The notes beneath the pieces are model-generated. The model did no database searches and had not been told where the DNA came from. It saw nothing but the letters and a program-made list of their open reading frames with translations. 64,000 nt of DNA, taken from Methanosarcina sp. MSH10X1. Its GTDB lineage: Archaea; Halobacteriota; Methanosarcinia; Methanosarcinales; Methanosarcinaceae. Numbering within the stretch: the stretch's first letter is position 1; every line of letters begins with the position of its first letter. The stretch is from contig NZ_SCHL01000009.1 of the NCBI RefSeq assembly GCF_004099695.1, positions 1 to 64,000 of the forward strand, in the 5' to 3' direction. A program made the position numbers and the translations under genes. Shown one piece after another: positions 18,899-31,749 of this stretch.

Positions 18899-19208
18899 TT
18901 CCTGTTTTTATCGGGATTCAGTTTAAGGCTTCCTCAGATGGCTGTATGGTTTTTTCTTCGGATATTTCCTTCCGGCAGGCAATATGTTAGCTGAGGATGC
19001 CTGTCTATGTCTGCCGGATCTCCAGCCGGGGGTTCCAAACACGCCTGAGTTAAATTTTAAGTCAAACCTCAAAATACGCTTTAATAGGGTTCAATGCTTT
19101 GAGATCAATTTAGCGCATGCCCTGTACCCGAGCCTTAAGGTTATATCTCTTTAGCTTTAATATTACAGTGTTAAGCAGTTTTCCTGCTGTCAGGAGCTGG
19201 TGCCATAT
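18899..19208. other. Intergenic region before the PEBP lipoprotein
   Basis: About 310 bases; no gene. The ribosome site CAGGAGC at about 19191-19197 belongs to the PEBP gene. Confidence 0.4.
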
Positions 19209-19793
19209 ATGAACAGATAGACCGGTGCAGTTGTTCTTGTAGTCTTGCTTGCAGGAATGCTTTTGATTTCGGGATGTGTTCAAAAAGAGAGAACAGAGAC
19301 ACCTGTAAATAACGAATCTCCCGAAGCCGGCAAAGGGGATGAAAACATGAATATTCAAAATATAAAGCTTTTTAGCAGCGCATTTGTAGCTAACGGCAGT
19401 ATTCCGAGAAAGTACACCTGTGACGGGACGAATATAAATCCGCCTCTTGAGTTTGAAGGCATTCCTGAAGAAGCCGAAAGTCTGGTGCTCATAGTAGACG
19501 ACCCTGACGCTCCCATGAAAACTTTTACGCACTGGGTTGTCTGGAACATAGAGCCTGTAGCAAAAATAGAAGAAGACAGCATACCAGGGGTCGAGGGAAT
19601 AAATGATTTCAAGAAAATAGGATATGGCGGACCATGTCCACCCTCGGGCACACACAGGTATTTCTTCCGGGTATATGCTCTGGACAGGCAGCTCGAGCTT
19701 AAAGCAGGAGCAGGACGAAAAGATCTTGAAAATGAAATGATCGGGCATATTATTGCCGAAGGGGAATTAATGGGAAAATACAGCAAAAAGTAA
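19209..19793 (+). CDS. PEBP/YbhB-YbcL family lipoprotein with an in-frame TAG at codon 4
   Basis: The conserved part is a phosphatidylethanolamine-binding-protein-like domain (about 150 residues, with [17 protein letters not shown] and [13 protein letters not shown], the ligand-site motifs). It is preceded by a lipoprotein signal ending LLISGC. A full signal peptide is obtained only from the ATG at 19209: Met-Asn-Arg-TAG-Thr-Gly-Ala-Val-Val-Leu-Val-Val-Leu-Leu. Methanosarcina can read TAG as pyrrolysine, so this may be a Pyl codon, or a point mutation. The fallback start is TTG at 19245, with a very short signal. AGGAG lies twelve bases before the ATG. Confidence 0.75.
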
Positions 19794-19815
19794 TTTTTTT
19801 AAGGAGGGGAAGAGA

Positions 19816-20361
19816 GTGGAAGAAAATCGAACAGCTGAAATGAATCCTGATTTCTTCGAGAATCCCGGAGGCGGCCTGGAAAAAGCAACCTTTGCTGCCG
19901 GCTGCTTCTGGGGCATTGAAATGGCTTTCCGGCAGGTTAAAGGGGTAGTTACAACCGCAGTCGGTTTCAGCGGCGGGCACTTTGAACGCCCTACCTACGA
20001 ACAGGTCTGTACGCTGGATACCGGTCACGCCGAAGCAGTTCGGGTTATTTTCGATCCGAAAGTGGTCTCTTACGAGACTTTGCTTGATGTCTTCTGGAAA
20101 ATCCATGACCCTACGACAAAAGACAGGCAGGGTCCCGATATCGGAAAACAATACCGCTCAGTCATTTTTTACCATAACGATGAGCAAAAGGCTGCTGCCC
20201 TGGCTTTAAAAGAAAAGCTTGAAAAATCAGGGGCTTTCAAAAATCCCATAGTGACCGAGATTGTGCCGGTTTCGGAGTTCTATATGGCTGAGGAGTATCA
20301 CCAGCAGTATTATGAAAAGAAGGGTTTCCTGCAGAATGTACTCAGAAGCCTGAAGAAGTAA
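19816..20361 (+). CDS. msrA: Peptide methionine-S-sulfoxide reductase
   Basis: 182 residues, full-length MsrA. The catalytic motif AAGCFWG gives Cys30 as nucleophile; [16 protein letters not shown] and [11 protein letters not shown] are family landmarks. It reduces methionine-S-sulfoxide in proteins with thioredoxin-type reductants, an oxidative repair function in the cytoplasm. The GTG start is supported by GGAGGGG eight bases upstream. It follows the PEBP lipoprotein gene by about 20 bases, so both are likely on one transcript. Confidence 0.95.
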   Translation: MEENRTAEMNPDFFENPGGGLEKATFAAGCFWGIEMAFRQVKGVVTTAVGFSGGHFERPTYEQVCTLDTGHAEAVRVIFDPKVVSYETLLDVFWKIHDPTTKDRQGPDIGKQYRSVIFYHNDEQKAAALALKEKLEKSGAFKNPIVTEIVPVSEFYMAEEYHQQYYEKKGFLQNVLRSLKK

Positions 20362-20566
20362 TTACCGGAGGTAAACAGGCTGTTGTAATTCTCCAAACTG
20401 GGAATATAAATTTCAAAAAGGCTTTTTTGGCGGAATAGCGCTCAAATCAGCGCTGTTTGTTACTTTATATTATTTCCAATTTTTCTTGCCTTCTAAATTA
20501 CACTATATAACTTGATATACGACACTGGACACAGATATTCAACTCTTTAATTTTTGAGGTGATGTT

Positions 20567-21394
20567 ATGCGTTTCAAAATTCTAGCCGCTGTAATGTCAA
20601 TTTTGCTGGGAATTGTGGTTTTTTCTGCTTATTCTGGTTCCAGTAACGAGAGTACACAGGATGACAAAGAGATTATTCAAAAAATAGAAATTAACAACAG
20701 CAGTTTTTTTGAGCTATCGAAAGACTGGGATGGTTTTGAAACAGTAACCATAGATATTGATAAACTCAGGAAAGCTGCAGATAAGGGCAACGTGACAATT
20801 AAAGTAATGGGTGAATGTTTTAATATTGAAATTCAAGAAAAATCCAGACTCGAAGGTGAAAATGCATATTTTTACACAGGACGTATCACCGGGAGTAAAG
20901 AGGGTAGATCTGATTTATACGTAGAAGGAGAGTATTTAGGCGGATCAGTTGAGCCGGGAGAACCTTGGAACGTTACATACAATATTGTACATACCGATGA
21001 AAGGTACAACGGGAAAGTAGTTCACATTATATTTGTGCAGGATTGGGAAAAACAAAGGGAAAGACTGGAAAAGATGGGAATTGATCCTCTACACTTTTTC
21101 CTAATAAACAGTGATTCCAGAAATCATCTAATGTCTATTGAGATTTTTGATTTTAATAATAGGTCCGTGTTCAAAGAGAGCTATACAATTAATCCCGGAG
21201 ATACGATCTCTTCACCGAAAATAAACGCCGAATTGGGACAATACAGGTATGAAATCCTTCTGGATAATAAATTTACCTTTGAACAGAGAGTACAGGCTGA
21301 TTACGCCGCTGATGTTAGCTCTTCAGAAACACTATACATATACGTTAACGATGATCCAGAAATCCCTATTACATTTGGAATTGATGTTTCCTGA
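20567..21394 (+). CDS. Secreted protein of unknown function
   Basis: 275 residues. An N-terminal signal peptide (ILAAVMSILLGIVVFSAYSG) is followed by a Ser/Asn-rich stretch and a mostly beta-rich extracytoplasmic region with several possible N-glycosylation sites (NNS, NVT). No lipobox Cys and no second membrane segment, so it is either released or cleaved. No family recognised. A GAGGTGATGTT stretch gives a ribosome site just before the ATG. Confidence 0.65.
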   Translation: MRFKILAAVMSILLGIVVFSAYSGSSNESTQDDKEIIQKIEINNSSFFELSKDWDGFETVTIDIDKLRKAADKGNVTIKVMGECFNIEIQEKSRLEGENAYFYTGRITGSKEGRSDLYVEGEYLGGSVEPGEPWNVTYNIVHTDERYNGKVVHIIFVQDWEKQRERLEKMGIDPLHFFLINSDSRNHLMSIEIFDFNNRSVFKESYTINPGDTISSPKINAELGQYRYEILLDNKFTFEQRVQADYAADVSSSETLYIYVNDDPEIPITFGIDVS

Positions 21395-21509
21395 GTAAAT
21401 TTTTCTTTTTTTTCTTTCACATTTGGAGAAACTTTGCCCCTGAACGCAAAGTTCTCTTTCCTTTAAGATTCGGGATAATTATTTACCCTCCCTTATCCTA
21501 TTTTTTCTC

Positions 21510-22610
21510 ATGATTTTTGACCCTATCACTATCTGTAACCTGAAGCTCCAGAACCGCTTTGTAAGGTCCGCAACGCACGAATTCCTTGCTGAAGAAGACG
21601 GGACGCCAACCTCAAGGCTCGGAGACCTTTATGAAGAGCTTGCAAAAAACGAAGTCGGGCTTATAATAACCGGCTATTCCTATGTGCTTCCGGGCGGGCA
21701 GAGTGATAGTCTCCAGCAGGGCATCTACGATGATCGTTTTATTGAACCCTACAGGAAGATAACCGAAAGGGTGCACAGGTACGGAAGCAAAATAGTGCTC
21801 CAGATCGTGCATGGAGGGCGGCAGGCAAGCGTTTCGGAGGAATACCCTGTCCCCATAGCTCCTTCGGCAGTAAAAGACGGGCATTCGGCAGTTGTGCCGA
21901 GGGAAATGACCGAAAAAGAAATTCTGGAAGTGATCGAGGCTTTTACAAAAGCGGCTGTCAGGGCAAAAAAAGCAGGTTTCGACGGGGTGCAGCTACACTG
22001 TGCCCATGGCTTCCTCTTAAGTAATTTCATATCTCCCTATACCAACAGAAGGACCGACCGCTGGGGAGGCTCGGTGGAAAACCGGGCAAGAATAGTCATG
22101 GAAATTGTCAGGCGCATAAAAGAAGAGACCGAAAATTCTTTTCCCGTGCTGGTCAAACTGAATTCGACCGATGGTTTCCAGCCTGGCTGTTCAAAAAAAG
22201 CTGAAATAGGACTTGATATTTTCCAGGCTGTAGAAATTGCAAAGCTTCTGGAGAAAGCCGGAGTCTGTGCAATTGAGGTCAGCGGAGGAATAGGTGAGAC
22301 CGGTGGGGTAACTATAAGGACCGCAATCAATGCTCCAGCCAAAGAAGCATATTTCAGGGACTGCTCCAAAACAATAAAAGACGCTGTGAATATCCCGGTT
22401 ATTCTTGTAGGAGGCATAAGATCGCTTCAGGTCATCAGTTACCTGCTTGAAAACGGGTTTGCAGACCTGGTCTCAATGAGCAGGGTGTTTATCAGCGAAC
22501 CTGACATTGTAATGAAATTCAAATCAGGGCAGGTTAAAAAGGCAAGATGCGTATCCTGTAATCTCTGTTTTGATCCGGAAGGCGTAAGCTGCAACTTTCA
22601 GTTTGAGTAA
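21510..22610 (+). CDS. NADH:flavin oxidoreductase, old yellow enzyme family
   Basis: 366 residues, a TIM-barrel FMN enzyme. It shows QIVHGGRQ (FMN/substrate region), FDGVQLHCAHGFLLSNFISP with the substrate-binding His, and NRRTDRWGGSVENRAR, all family hallmarks. The C-terminus carries CVSCNLCFDPEGVSC, the 4Fe-4S ligands found in the 2,4-dienoyl-CoA reductase branch, but the chain stops there and lacks the FAD/NAD domain of that branch. Substrate unknown. No ribosome site is visible, so translation may be leaderless. A hairpin repeat begins directly after the stop. Confidence 0.9.
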   Translation: MIFDPITICNLKLQNRFVRSATHEFLAEEDGTPTSRLGDLYEELAKNEVGLIITGYSYVLPGGQSDSLQQGIYDDRFIEPYRKITERVHRYGSKIVLQIVHGGRQASVSEEYPVPIAPSAVKDGHSAVVPREMTEKEILEVIEAFTKAAVRAKKAGFDGVQLHCAHGFLLSNFISPYTNRRTDRWGGSVENRARIVMEIVRRIKEETENSFPVLVKLNSTDGFQPGCSKKAEIGLDIFQAVEIAKLLEKAGVCAIEVSGGIGETGGVTIRTAINAPAKEAYFRDCSKTIKDAVNIPVILVGGIRSLQVISYLLENGFADLVSMSRVFISEPDIVMKFKSGQVKKARCVSCNLCFDPEGVSCNFQFE

Positions 22611-22611
22611 A

Positions 22612-22880
22612 GGCTCCGGCTCAATCGCAAACTTTTTCAAAAAAAGTTTGATCACAAGCCTTTTACAAAAAGGCTTGAGCGAAAACTTTTTCAAAAAAAG
22701 TTTTATCAAAAACTAATGCTTTATCGAAAACGTCACTATCGGCGTGATCGACCGGCGCAACGCAAGCCTTTTACAAAAAGGCTTGAGCGAAAACTTTTTC
22801 AAAAAAAGTTTTATCAAAAACTAATGCTTTATCTAGACCGGTATAACCGGAGCGTGATCGACCGGCGCAACGGTCGCGGC
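22612..22880 (+). repeat. Dispersed hairpin repeat, copy B, downstream of the oxidoreductase
   Basis: Contains modules AAACTTTTTC/AAAAAGTTTGATC, AAGCCTTTTAC/AAAAAGGCTTGAGCG and AAAACTTTTTC/AAAAAGTTTTATC, and a link CCGGTATAACCGGAGCGTG. A segment of roughly 75 bases is present twice (from about 22665 and about 22770), so it has duplicated internally. Matches the minus-strand copy A and the shorter copy C; a 76-codon frame across it is not a gene. Confidence 0.8.
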
Positions 22881-25474
<2,594 letters not shown>

Positions 25475-25485
25475 GGTGGCTAAAA

Positions 25486-28320
25486 ATGGCAAACGAGCAA
25501 GATGAAAATCAATCTGAATCAGAAATGAAAAAATTTTATCAAACTACGCTTATCCCTGAAGAGCCGGATAAAGAACCGGAAGTAGAAGAACAGGAGAATG
25601 CATCCGACCCCATACCCGAGGAATCGGCTGGAAATGCCGAAATAACCCAATCCGACCCTGTACCTGAGGAGCCGGAGAATGGAGAGCCCGAGCCTGAAAG
25701 GGAGGGAGTCACTTCCATCCTTATCGATGACGAGATGAAACGCTCGTATATAAATTATGCAATGAGCGTAATCGTCGGAAGAGCTCTTCCCGACGCCAGG
25801 GACGGTTTAAAGCCTGTCCACCGCAGAATCCTTTTTGCCATGAAAGAGGCAGGGATAACACACGACAAGCCCTACAAGAAATCCGCCCGTGTGGTAGGAG
25901 ACGTGCTCGGTAAATACCACCCGCACGGAGACTCTGCAGTTTATGACAGTATTGTGCGTATGGTCCAGGAGTTCTCCCTTCGATATCCTTTAATTGATGG
26001 GCAGGGAAACTTCGGGTCAATAGATGGCGACTCGGCTGCCGCTATGCGTTACACTGAAGTCCGCATGGACAGAATCGCTGAGGAGATGCTGGCGGATATC
26101 GATAAGGAAACCGTGCCTTTCAGGCCCAATTACGACGGGTCCCTGGAGGAGCCTGAGGTCCTTCCTGCAAAACTTCCGAACCTCCTTATTAATGGATCCA
26201 CAGGTATTGCAGTCGGGATGGCAACAAACATGGCTCCCCACAATATAAGGGAGGTAATTGACGGAGCTCTCCTGCTTATCGATAATCCGACCGCTGAAGT
26301 TCCCGAGCTCATGAACGTGGTCAAAGGTCCGGATTTCCCGACAGGCGCCCACATTATCGGAACCGCAGGTACAAAATCGGCATATCTGACAGGGCGGGGC
26401 TCTGTAAAGATGCGGGCGGTTGCCGACATTCAGGAGTTAAAAAAGGACAGGCAGCAAATCATCGTAACCGAGCTTCCCTACCAGGTAAACAAAGCCAGAA
26501 TGATTGAGAATATCGCCCAGTTAGCTCGGGAAAAGACAATTGTTGGAATCTCCGACCTCAGGGACGAGTCCGACAGGGACGGGATCAGGGTTGTTATCGA
26601 GCTTTCTCGGGGCACGAATCCAAAAGTTATTTTAAACCAGCTCTACAAGCACACGCAGATGGAGACTACTTTCGGTATAATCAATCTGGCTCTTGTTGAC
26701 GGAAAGCCAAAAGAGCTGAACCTGAAGGAGCTTCTAGAAATCTACCTGGAATACAGGATTGAGATTATCCAGAAACGTACACTTTATGACCTCCGTAAGA
26801 GCGAGGAACGAGCTCACATCCTTGAAGGGCTGAGGATTGCCCTGGATAATATCGACGCGGTAGTTGCCCTGATAAGGAGCTCGGCAAATGCCGACGAAGC
26901 AAAGCAGGGCCTGATGGAAAATTTCGCCCTTGATGAAACCCAGTCAAAAGCCATCCTCGATATGCGCCTGCAGCGCCTGACAGGGCTTGAGACCCGGAAG
27001 GTCCTTGAGGAACTTGAAGGGCTTATAAAGCAGATCGGCGAACTCAGGAAAATCCTTGAAAGCGAGGAACTCAAGTTCGAGATTGTCAGAAACGAGCTCC
27101 TGGGACTCAGGGAAAAGTACGGGGATGCCCGCAGGACAAAAATCGTGCCTGCGGCTGCCGAGGTCAGGGAAGAAGACCTGATTCATCAAGAAGAAGTTGT
27201 GGTCACGATTACGAACGGAGGCTACATAAAACGCCTGCCCCTCAGCACTTACACAATGCAGCGCCGTGGAGGTAGGGGCATAATTGGCATGGAGATGAAG
27301 GAAGAGGACTTCGTGGAAAATCTCTTCATTGCTTCAACCCATGATTATATCCTGTTCTTTACGAACAGGGGCAGGCTCTACTGGCAAAAAGTCTATGAAA
27401 TCCCGGAAGGCTCCAGGCAGTCCAGAGGCAAAGCCATAGTAAACCTTCTGGAACTCCAGGAAGGTGAAATGGTCAACGCTATGATCCCGGTAAAGGAATT
27501 TGACGAAAACCATTACCTGCTTATGGCAACAAGGGCAGGCACGATCAAGAAGACGCCTCTCTCCGAATTCAGGAACCCGAGGAAAGCCGGGATAATTGCA
27601 GTTACCCTTGATGAAGGCGATGAGCTTGTAAAAGTCCTGCTGACTGACGGGAAAAAGGAAGTGGTCATGGTGTCCAGAAAGGGCAAGGCCATCCGCTTCC
27701 CCGAAGAAGATGTCCGCCATATGGGCCGAACTGCAAGAGGTGTCCGTGGTATGAGTCTTGAAGGCCCGGACGACGAAGTTGTCAGCGTGGACCTTGTTGA
27801 CGAGACCGCAACCCTCCTGACCGTGACTGAAAACGGCTTTGGCAAGAGAACCGAGTACTCCCAGTATCCTGCGCACCGCCGCGGCGGAAAAGGTGTGATA
27901 ACGATCGTCACCAACGAAAGGAACGGCCCGGTTTCGAGAGTCCGATCCGTAGCCGAAGATGACGAGCTTATCTTCACCAGTGCCGAAGGAATCATTATCC
28001 GCATCCCGGCCAGAGAGATCTCAATCCAGGGCAGAAATACCCAGGGTGTAAGAATCATTAATCTCAAATCCGGCGACAAAGTCGCTGGTATGGCCAGGAT
28101 CCAGAACGGAAAAGCCGAAGAGGAACTGAAACTCAAAGCCTCCATAGCCCTGCAAGCCGCAGAAACAGCTTCATCCGGTGACGAAACCGATCTTCAGGAA
28201 GACGAAGCCGAAGACGTTGAAGAGCCTGACGAGTTTGAAGACCTCGAAGCCGCCGACGAAGAAGCCGAAGAGACCGAAGACGTTGATGAAGCCGAAACCG
28301 AAGACGTTGAAGAAGACTGA
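25486..28320 (+). CDS. gyrA: DNA gyrase subunit A with acidic N- and C-terminal extensions
   Basis: 944 residues. An acidic Pro/Glu-rich N-terminal extension of about 75 residues precedes the usual start ([20 protein letters not shown]). The catalytic tyrosine is Tyr189 in [11 protein letters not shown]. The C-terminal beta-pinwheel starts near residue 575 and contains the GyrA-box QRRGGRG, needed for DNA wrapping and negative supercoiling. It ends in about 50 nearly all-acidic residues with repeated Glu-Asp-Val and Asp-Glu-Ala patterns. Usual GyrA is about 800-880 residues. Follows gyrB in one operon. Confidence 0.97.
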   Translation: MANEQDENQSESEMKKFYQTTLIPEEPDKEPEVEEQENASDPIPEESAGNAEITQSDPVPEEPENGEPEPEREGVTSILIDDEMKRSYINYAMSVIVGRALPDARDGLKPVHRRILFAMKEAGITHDKPYKKSARVVGDVLGKYHPHGDSAVYDSIVRMVQEFSLRYPLIDGQGNFGSIDGDSAAAMRYTEVRMDRIAEEMLADIDKETVPFRPNYDGSLEEPEVLPAKLPNLLINGSTGIAVGMATNMAPHNIREVIDGALLLIDNPTAEVPELMNVVKGPDFPTGAHIIGTAGTKSAYLTGRGSVKMRAVADIQELKKDRQQIIVTELPYQVNKARMIENIAQLAREKTIVGISDLRDESDRDGIRVVIELSRGTNPKVILNQLYKHTQMETTFGIINLALVDGKPKELNLKELLEIYLEYRIEIIQKRTLYDLRKSEERAHILEGLRIALDNIDAVVALIRSSANADEAKQGLMENFALDETQSKAILDMRLQRLTGLETRKVLEELEGLIKQIGELRKILESEELKFEIVRNELLGLREKYGDARRTKIVPAAAEVREEDLIHQEEVVVTITNGGYIKRLPLSTYTMQRRGGRGIIGMEMKEEDFVENLFIASTHDYILFFTNRGRLYWQKVYEIPEGSRQSRGKAIVNLLELQEGEMVNAMIPVKEFDENHYLLMATRAGTIKKTPLSEFRNPRKAGIIAVTLDEGDELVKVLLTDGKKEVVMVSRKGKAIRFPEEDVRHMGRTARGVRGMSLEGPDDEVVSVDLVDETATLLTVTENGFGKRTEYSQYPAHRRGGKGVITIVTNERNGPVSRVRSVAEDDELIFTSAEGIIIRIPAREISIQGRNTQGVRIINLKSGDKVAGMARIQNGKAEEELKLKASIALQAAETASSGDETDLQEDEAEDVEEPDEFEDLEAADEEAEETEDVDEAETEDVEED

Positions 28321-28692
28321 ATAACGCATGCGGGTGAAGATAAATAATTCTTCACTCAAACTGCTGCCGGATTAAAGATTTTTTGGGGATTGGTTTCCGG
28401 CGGCGGGGTTTCAGTCCGGAGGGGAGCCGGGCGGAGACTTATTTTTCGAGGCGGGTTTTTTAAATCGATTTTTTTAGAGATTGGGTACCGGAAGGTATGG
28501 ATTTTAAAATTTAAAAGTTATGAGTCGGTTTTAAAGAAAATGTGACTTAGAAAACAGGATAGGTACACGCCTGCGGAGCAGGCGGCGGGGACCGAAAAGA
28601 AATAAAAATATTTAATTTACATGCAAAAGTGAAAACAAAAAATTAATTAAATCATACGTCTAAAGGATTCGCAAACAGAAAGGAGCGAATAA
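28321..28692. other. Intergenic region between gyrA and the HD/GHKL ATPase gene
   Basis: About 370 bases. Includes a GC-rich hairpin CGCCTGC/GCAGGCG near 28570-28586 and a TATA-like AAATATTTAATTTACATG at about 28607, a plausible promoter of the next gene. GC falls sharply past this point. Confidence 0.4.
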
Positions 28693-31686
28693 ATGCCTGA
28701 AACTGCGATTGCAAGATTAAAGAAAACTATTCTTTTTCAAAAACTTCTTGAGAAAGAAGACTTACTCGAAGAATACGAGGTCTCAAAAAATATAATTTCA
28801 GTTATTCGTGAGATCGCTCCTTTATTAGAAAGAATTCCTGAAAACATGCCTGAATTCACTTTGCATAATGCCAATCATAGCGCAAAAGTAGTCGAACTAA
28901 TGGGCAAAATAATACCCTCAGATACTCTTAATCACTTAAATATTATCGAACTCTCGATACTCATTTATGCTGCATATCTTCACGATATAGGCATGACAGC
29001 CTCAAGAGATGAAAGAGAGGAAATAATAACCAAAAATCCCGAATTTGCTAAACTTCGCATTTTCAATGAAGAACTAAGCCTTAAATTTGATGAAGCAAAA
29101 AGGGATGGGGATCATCGCACAGCGACATTTATTGAGGATAAACTGTTTACAGAGTTTCTCCGTAGAAATCACGTAGACCGCTCTCACAAGTATACCAAAA
29201 AAAAGTATGGGCTAAAAGAAACGCCCATATCATGGAAAGGAATTCCCTATTATAAATTAGTGCAAGCAATTTGTGATGGTCACGGTTTGCCTGTGAGAGA
29301 TCTTTACGATACAAAATGCTGGCGTCGTAATGCTCTGGTTGGAGATCAGAATGTTAATGTGCAATACTTATCAGTCATACTTCGTCTAGCTGACATTTTA
29401 GATCTTGATCCAGAACGTACACCAAGAAGTTTACTTGATTTTATTAATCCGAAGGATGAAACAAGTATCAAGGAGTGGAAAAAACATCTTTCAATTATTG
29501 GATGTAAGATATCTCAGGAAGAAATTAATATAGAAGCAGAATGCGAACATCCAATTTATGAACGTGCACTCCGAGAATTTGTTGATATGATAGAAACCGA
29601 ACGTAAAGAAAGTATCCTTTTAACATCAAGATATAAAGATGACTTAGCAGAAAAATATAGGCTAGATCTTTTAAAGCCAGTCATAAAAGAGAATATTAGG
29701 TCAAATGGAGAATATATATATTCAGATTTCCATTTCAAACTTGATTTTCACCGAGTTATTGATCTTTTGATGGGAGAGAGGTTATATGGAGACCCTACTT
29801 TAACTCTCCGTGAACTTTTGCAGAATTCCGTAGATGCTGTTCGTTACCGAGAATCAATGGAAAAGAACGAAGGGAATCAATTCCAACCATTTATAAAAAT
29901 TACTTTGAAAAATCAAGAACTTATCATTGAAGATAATGGAATTGGAATGGACGATTATGTTTTCGAGAATTATTTTTTGCAAATAGGAAAAAGTTATTAT
30001 AATAGTCCAGAGTGCCGTTCAAGCGGAGTAGAAATTGATCCAGTCAGTGAGTTCGGAATAGGTATTCTCTCTATTTTTATGGTAGCTTCCAGTTTTATAT
30101 TGGAAAGCAGGAGAAAACCACTAGATCCATTAAATCCACCTGCTCCAATAAATGTTGAAATTCCTACTGCCTATGATTACTTTGTTCGAAGATCTTCTTC
30201 TCGTTTTGAGATTGGAACTAAAATAACTCTGTCTCTGAAATCTGATCATCCTTTCTCTCCTATATCATTAGTTGAGAAAATCTCAGAAATTGCTCCTTTT
30301 ATAGAATATCCAATAATCATTGAGACAAGCGAGAAAACGGAGACATATAAGCCTTATGTACCCGGTGAGAAAATATATGATGTAAAGGATACAAAAGAAT
30401 ATTTCGAAATCGTATTCGATGACGAAATAAAAGGCATTAAAGGAAAATTGCGAATTTTTGGATCTATAGGCAATTCTAATAGCATCTTCGGTAAATCAAA
30501 ATATAGCGTTTTTGCACAAAATGGATTTTCAATCCCTTGTGATAAACTCTTACCTGACAATTTATTTTTTAACATTCAAGCATCAATTAACCTTTCAGGC
30601 CAATCTAAGTTGTCATTATCACCAAACAGATTGGATATAGTGAAGGATGAAAGGTATGAAAAATTAATTGATATTATCCAATCAGGAATTATGCAGGCAT
30701 ATGAAAAGTATTTAATAACACTTAGGGATTCAGTCACAACTACTGAATATGTCGAAATAGTTAATAAATTATTGGAAATGAATATTCATAGTTTTCCTGA
30801 TAAACATCGGATTGGTGGTGGCTTTGTATATAAAAAGAAAGAAGTTCGAAAGTTTATTGAGTACCTTTTTCTGAACTATGCGCCTTTATTGACAATTTCT
30901 GATGATGGGCAAAGGATATACAAAATGATGAAAGATTTGAACAAATTTAATCTAGCAATTGTTGGTATCAATGATTGGGAGGAGAAAATACCTGACGCAG
31001 TTATATTAAAAGAGACTAAACACTTTGTTGGTGAAGAGACAGTTCTTTTAATGGATGAAGAAAAAGGTAGTTTCCCGAGATATTACTTCTTAGATAAAAT
31101 ATTAGGAAATTTTTCTGATATTTATATCACTTCCATTCCTGGATTAGTAATTATGTCATTCAGTGATCAAGTAGGTGAAGGTACTTTTTCTCTCTGTTAT
31201 AATACGAACTTCACGTACCGAATGCATGGTGACCAAATAGAAAAAGAACCGCTTTTTGTTCACCCTCCAAACATTAGTCCAGAAGATCCTGATATGTTTG
31301 GAGATGTCGTTTACAATGCTCACCATCCACTGTTGGCAAAGCTTCTTAGTTACAATAAACCAAAAGATGAGATTTCTTCAGAAGCATTGAAATTATTAAT
31401 TTACCAAATTGATAAATGCTTGCAGCACTTATGGGAGAGAGTTGATTCACAATCTTTGAAACGGAATCATAGATTCAGGGAAAGTGCCAATATTAATTAT
31501 GTGCTAGTTGGAATTTTAAAATATTATCCACAAATATTTAAAGAATTTTATGAAGCGATGGAAGAATATTGGGAAGAAGCTAAAAACATAGGAGCTATCT
31601 CTCTTGATGAAGAATTTATCGGTTTCTCAGTAGATGATCTGCCATGGTTCTGGAACTGTGAGTTAAGTGACATTAAACTTGAATAA
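28693..31686 (+). CDS. HD-domain protein fused to a GHKL (Hsp90-like) ATPase, probable conflict/defence protein
   Basis: 997 residues. The N-terminal third is an HD-type metal-dependent phosphohydrolase: HNANHSAKV (His58/His62), LHDIG (His97-Asp98), RRNHVDRSH (His160), CDGHG (His197) and RLADILDLD (Asp234/Asp237). The middle is a GHKL ATPase: LRELLQNSVDAVRY (Glu374, Asn378, Asp381), EDNGIGMD (413-420), GIGILS (455-460). The rest is an unassigned alpha/beta region. HD plus Hsp90-like ATPase in one chain is a layout reported for biological conflict systems (HD-CE type). Low GC against neighbouring gyrase suggests transfer. No partner gene of the system is visible beside it. Confidence 0.8.
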   Translation: MPETAIARLKKTILFQKLLEKEDLLEEYEVSKNIISVIREIAPLLERIPENMPEFTLHNANHSAKVVELMGKIIPSDTLNHLNIIELSILIYAAYLHDIGMTASRDEREEIITKNPEFAKLRIFNEELSLKFDEAKRDGDHRTATFIEDKLFTEFLRRNHVDRSHKYTKKKYGLKETPISWKGIPYYKLVQAICDGHGLPVRDLYDTKCWRRNALVGDQNVNVQYLSVILRLADILDLDPERTPRSLLDFINPKDETSIKEWKKHLSIIGCKISQEEINIEAECEHPIYERALREFVDMIETERKESILLTSRYKDDLAEKYRLDLLKPVIKENIRSNGEYIYSDFHFKLDFHRVIDLLMGERLYGDPTLTLRELLQNSVDAVRYRESMEKNEGNQFQPFIKITLKNQELIIEDNGIGMDDYVFENYFLQIGKSYYNSPECRSSGVEIDPVSEFGIGILSIFMVASSFILESRRKPLDPLNPPAPINVEIPTAYDYFVRRSSSRFEIGTKITLSLKSDHPFSPISLVEKISEIAPFIEYPIIIETSEKTETYKPYVPGEKIYDVKDTKEYFEIVFDDEIKGIKGKLRIFGSIGNSNSIFGKSKYSVFAQNGFSIPCDKLLPDNLFFNIQASINLSGQSKLSLSPNRLDIVKDERYEKLIDIIQSGIMQAYEKYLITLRDSVTTTEYVEIVNKLLEMNIHSFPDKHRIGGGFVYKKKEVRKFIEYLFLNYAPLLTISDDGQRIYKMMKDLNKFNLAIVGINDWEEKIPDAVILKETKHFVGEETVLLMDEEKGSFPRYYFLDKILGNFSDIYITSIPGLVIMSFSDQVGEGTFSLCYNTNFTYRMHGDQIEKEPLFVHPPNISPEDPDMFGDVVYNAHHPLLAKLLSYNKPKDEISSEALKLLIYQIDKCLQHLWERVDSQSLKRNHRFRESANINYVLVGILKYYPQIFKEFYEAMEEYWEEAKNIGAISLDEEFIGFSVDDLPWFWNCELSDIKLE

Positions 31687-31749
31687 CATTTTTTATTTGA
31701 ATAAAATCCCAATAAAGTATTCAAAGAATGTTATATTTCAAAAGATTTT

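Noticed and set aside
28693-31686. Classifying the HD/GHKL protein as HtpG (Hsp90) chaperone
   Set aside because: The ATPase core is Hsp90-like, but the HD domain in front and the C-terminal region do not match HtpG.
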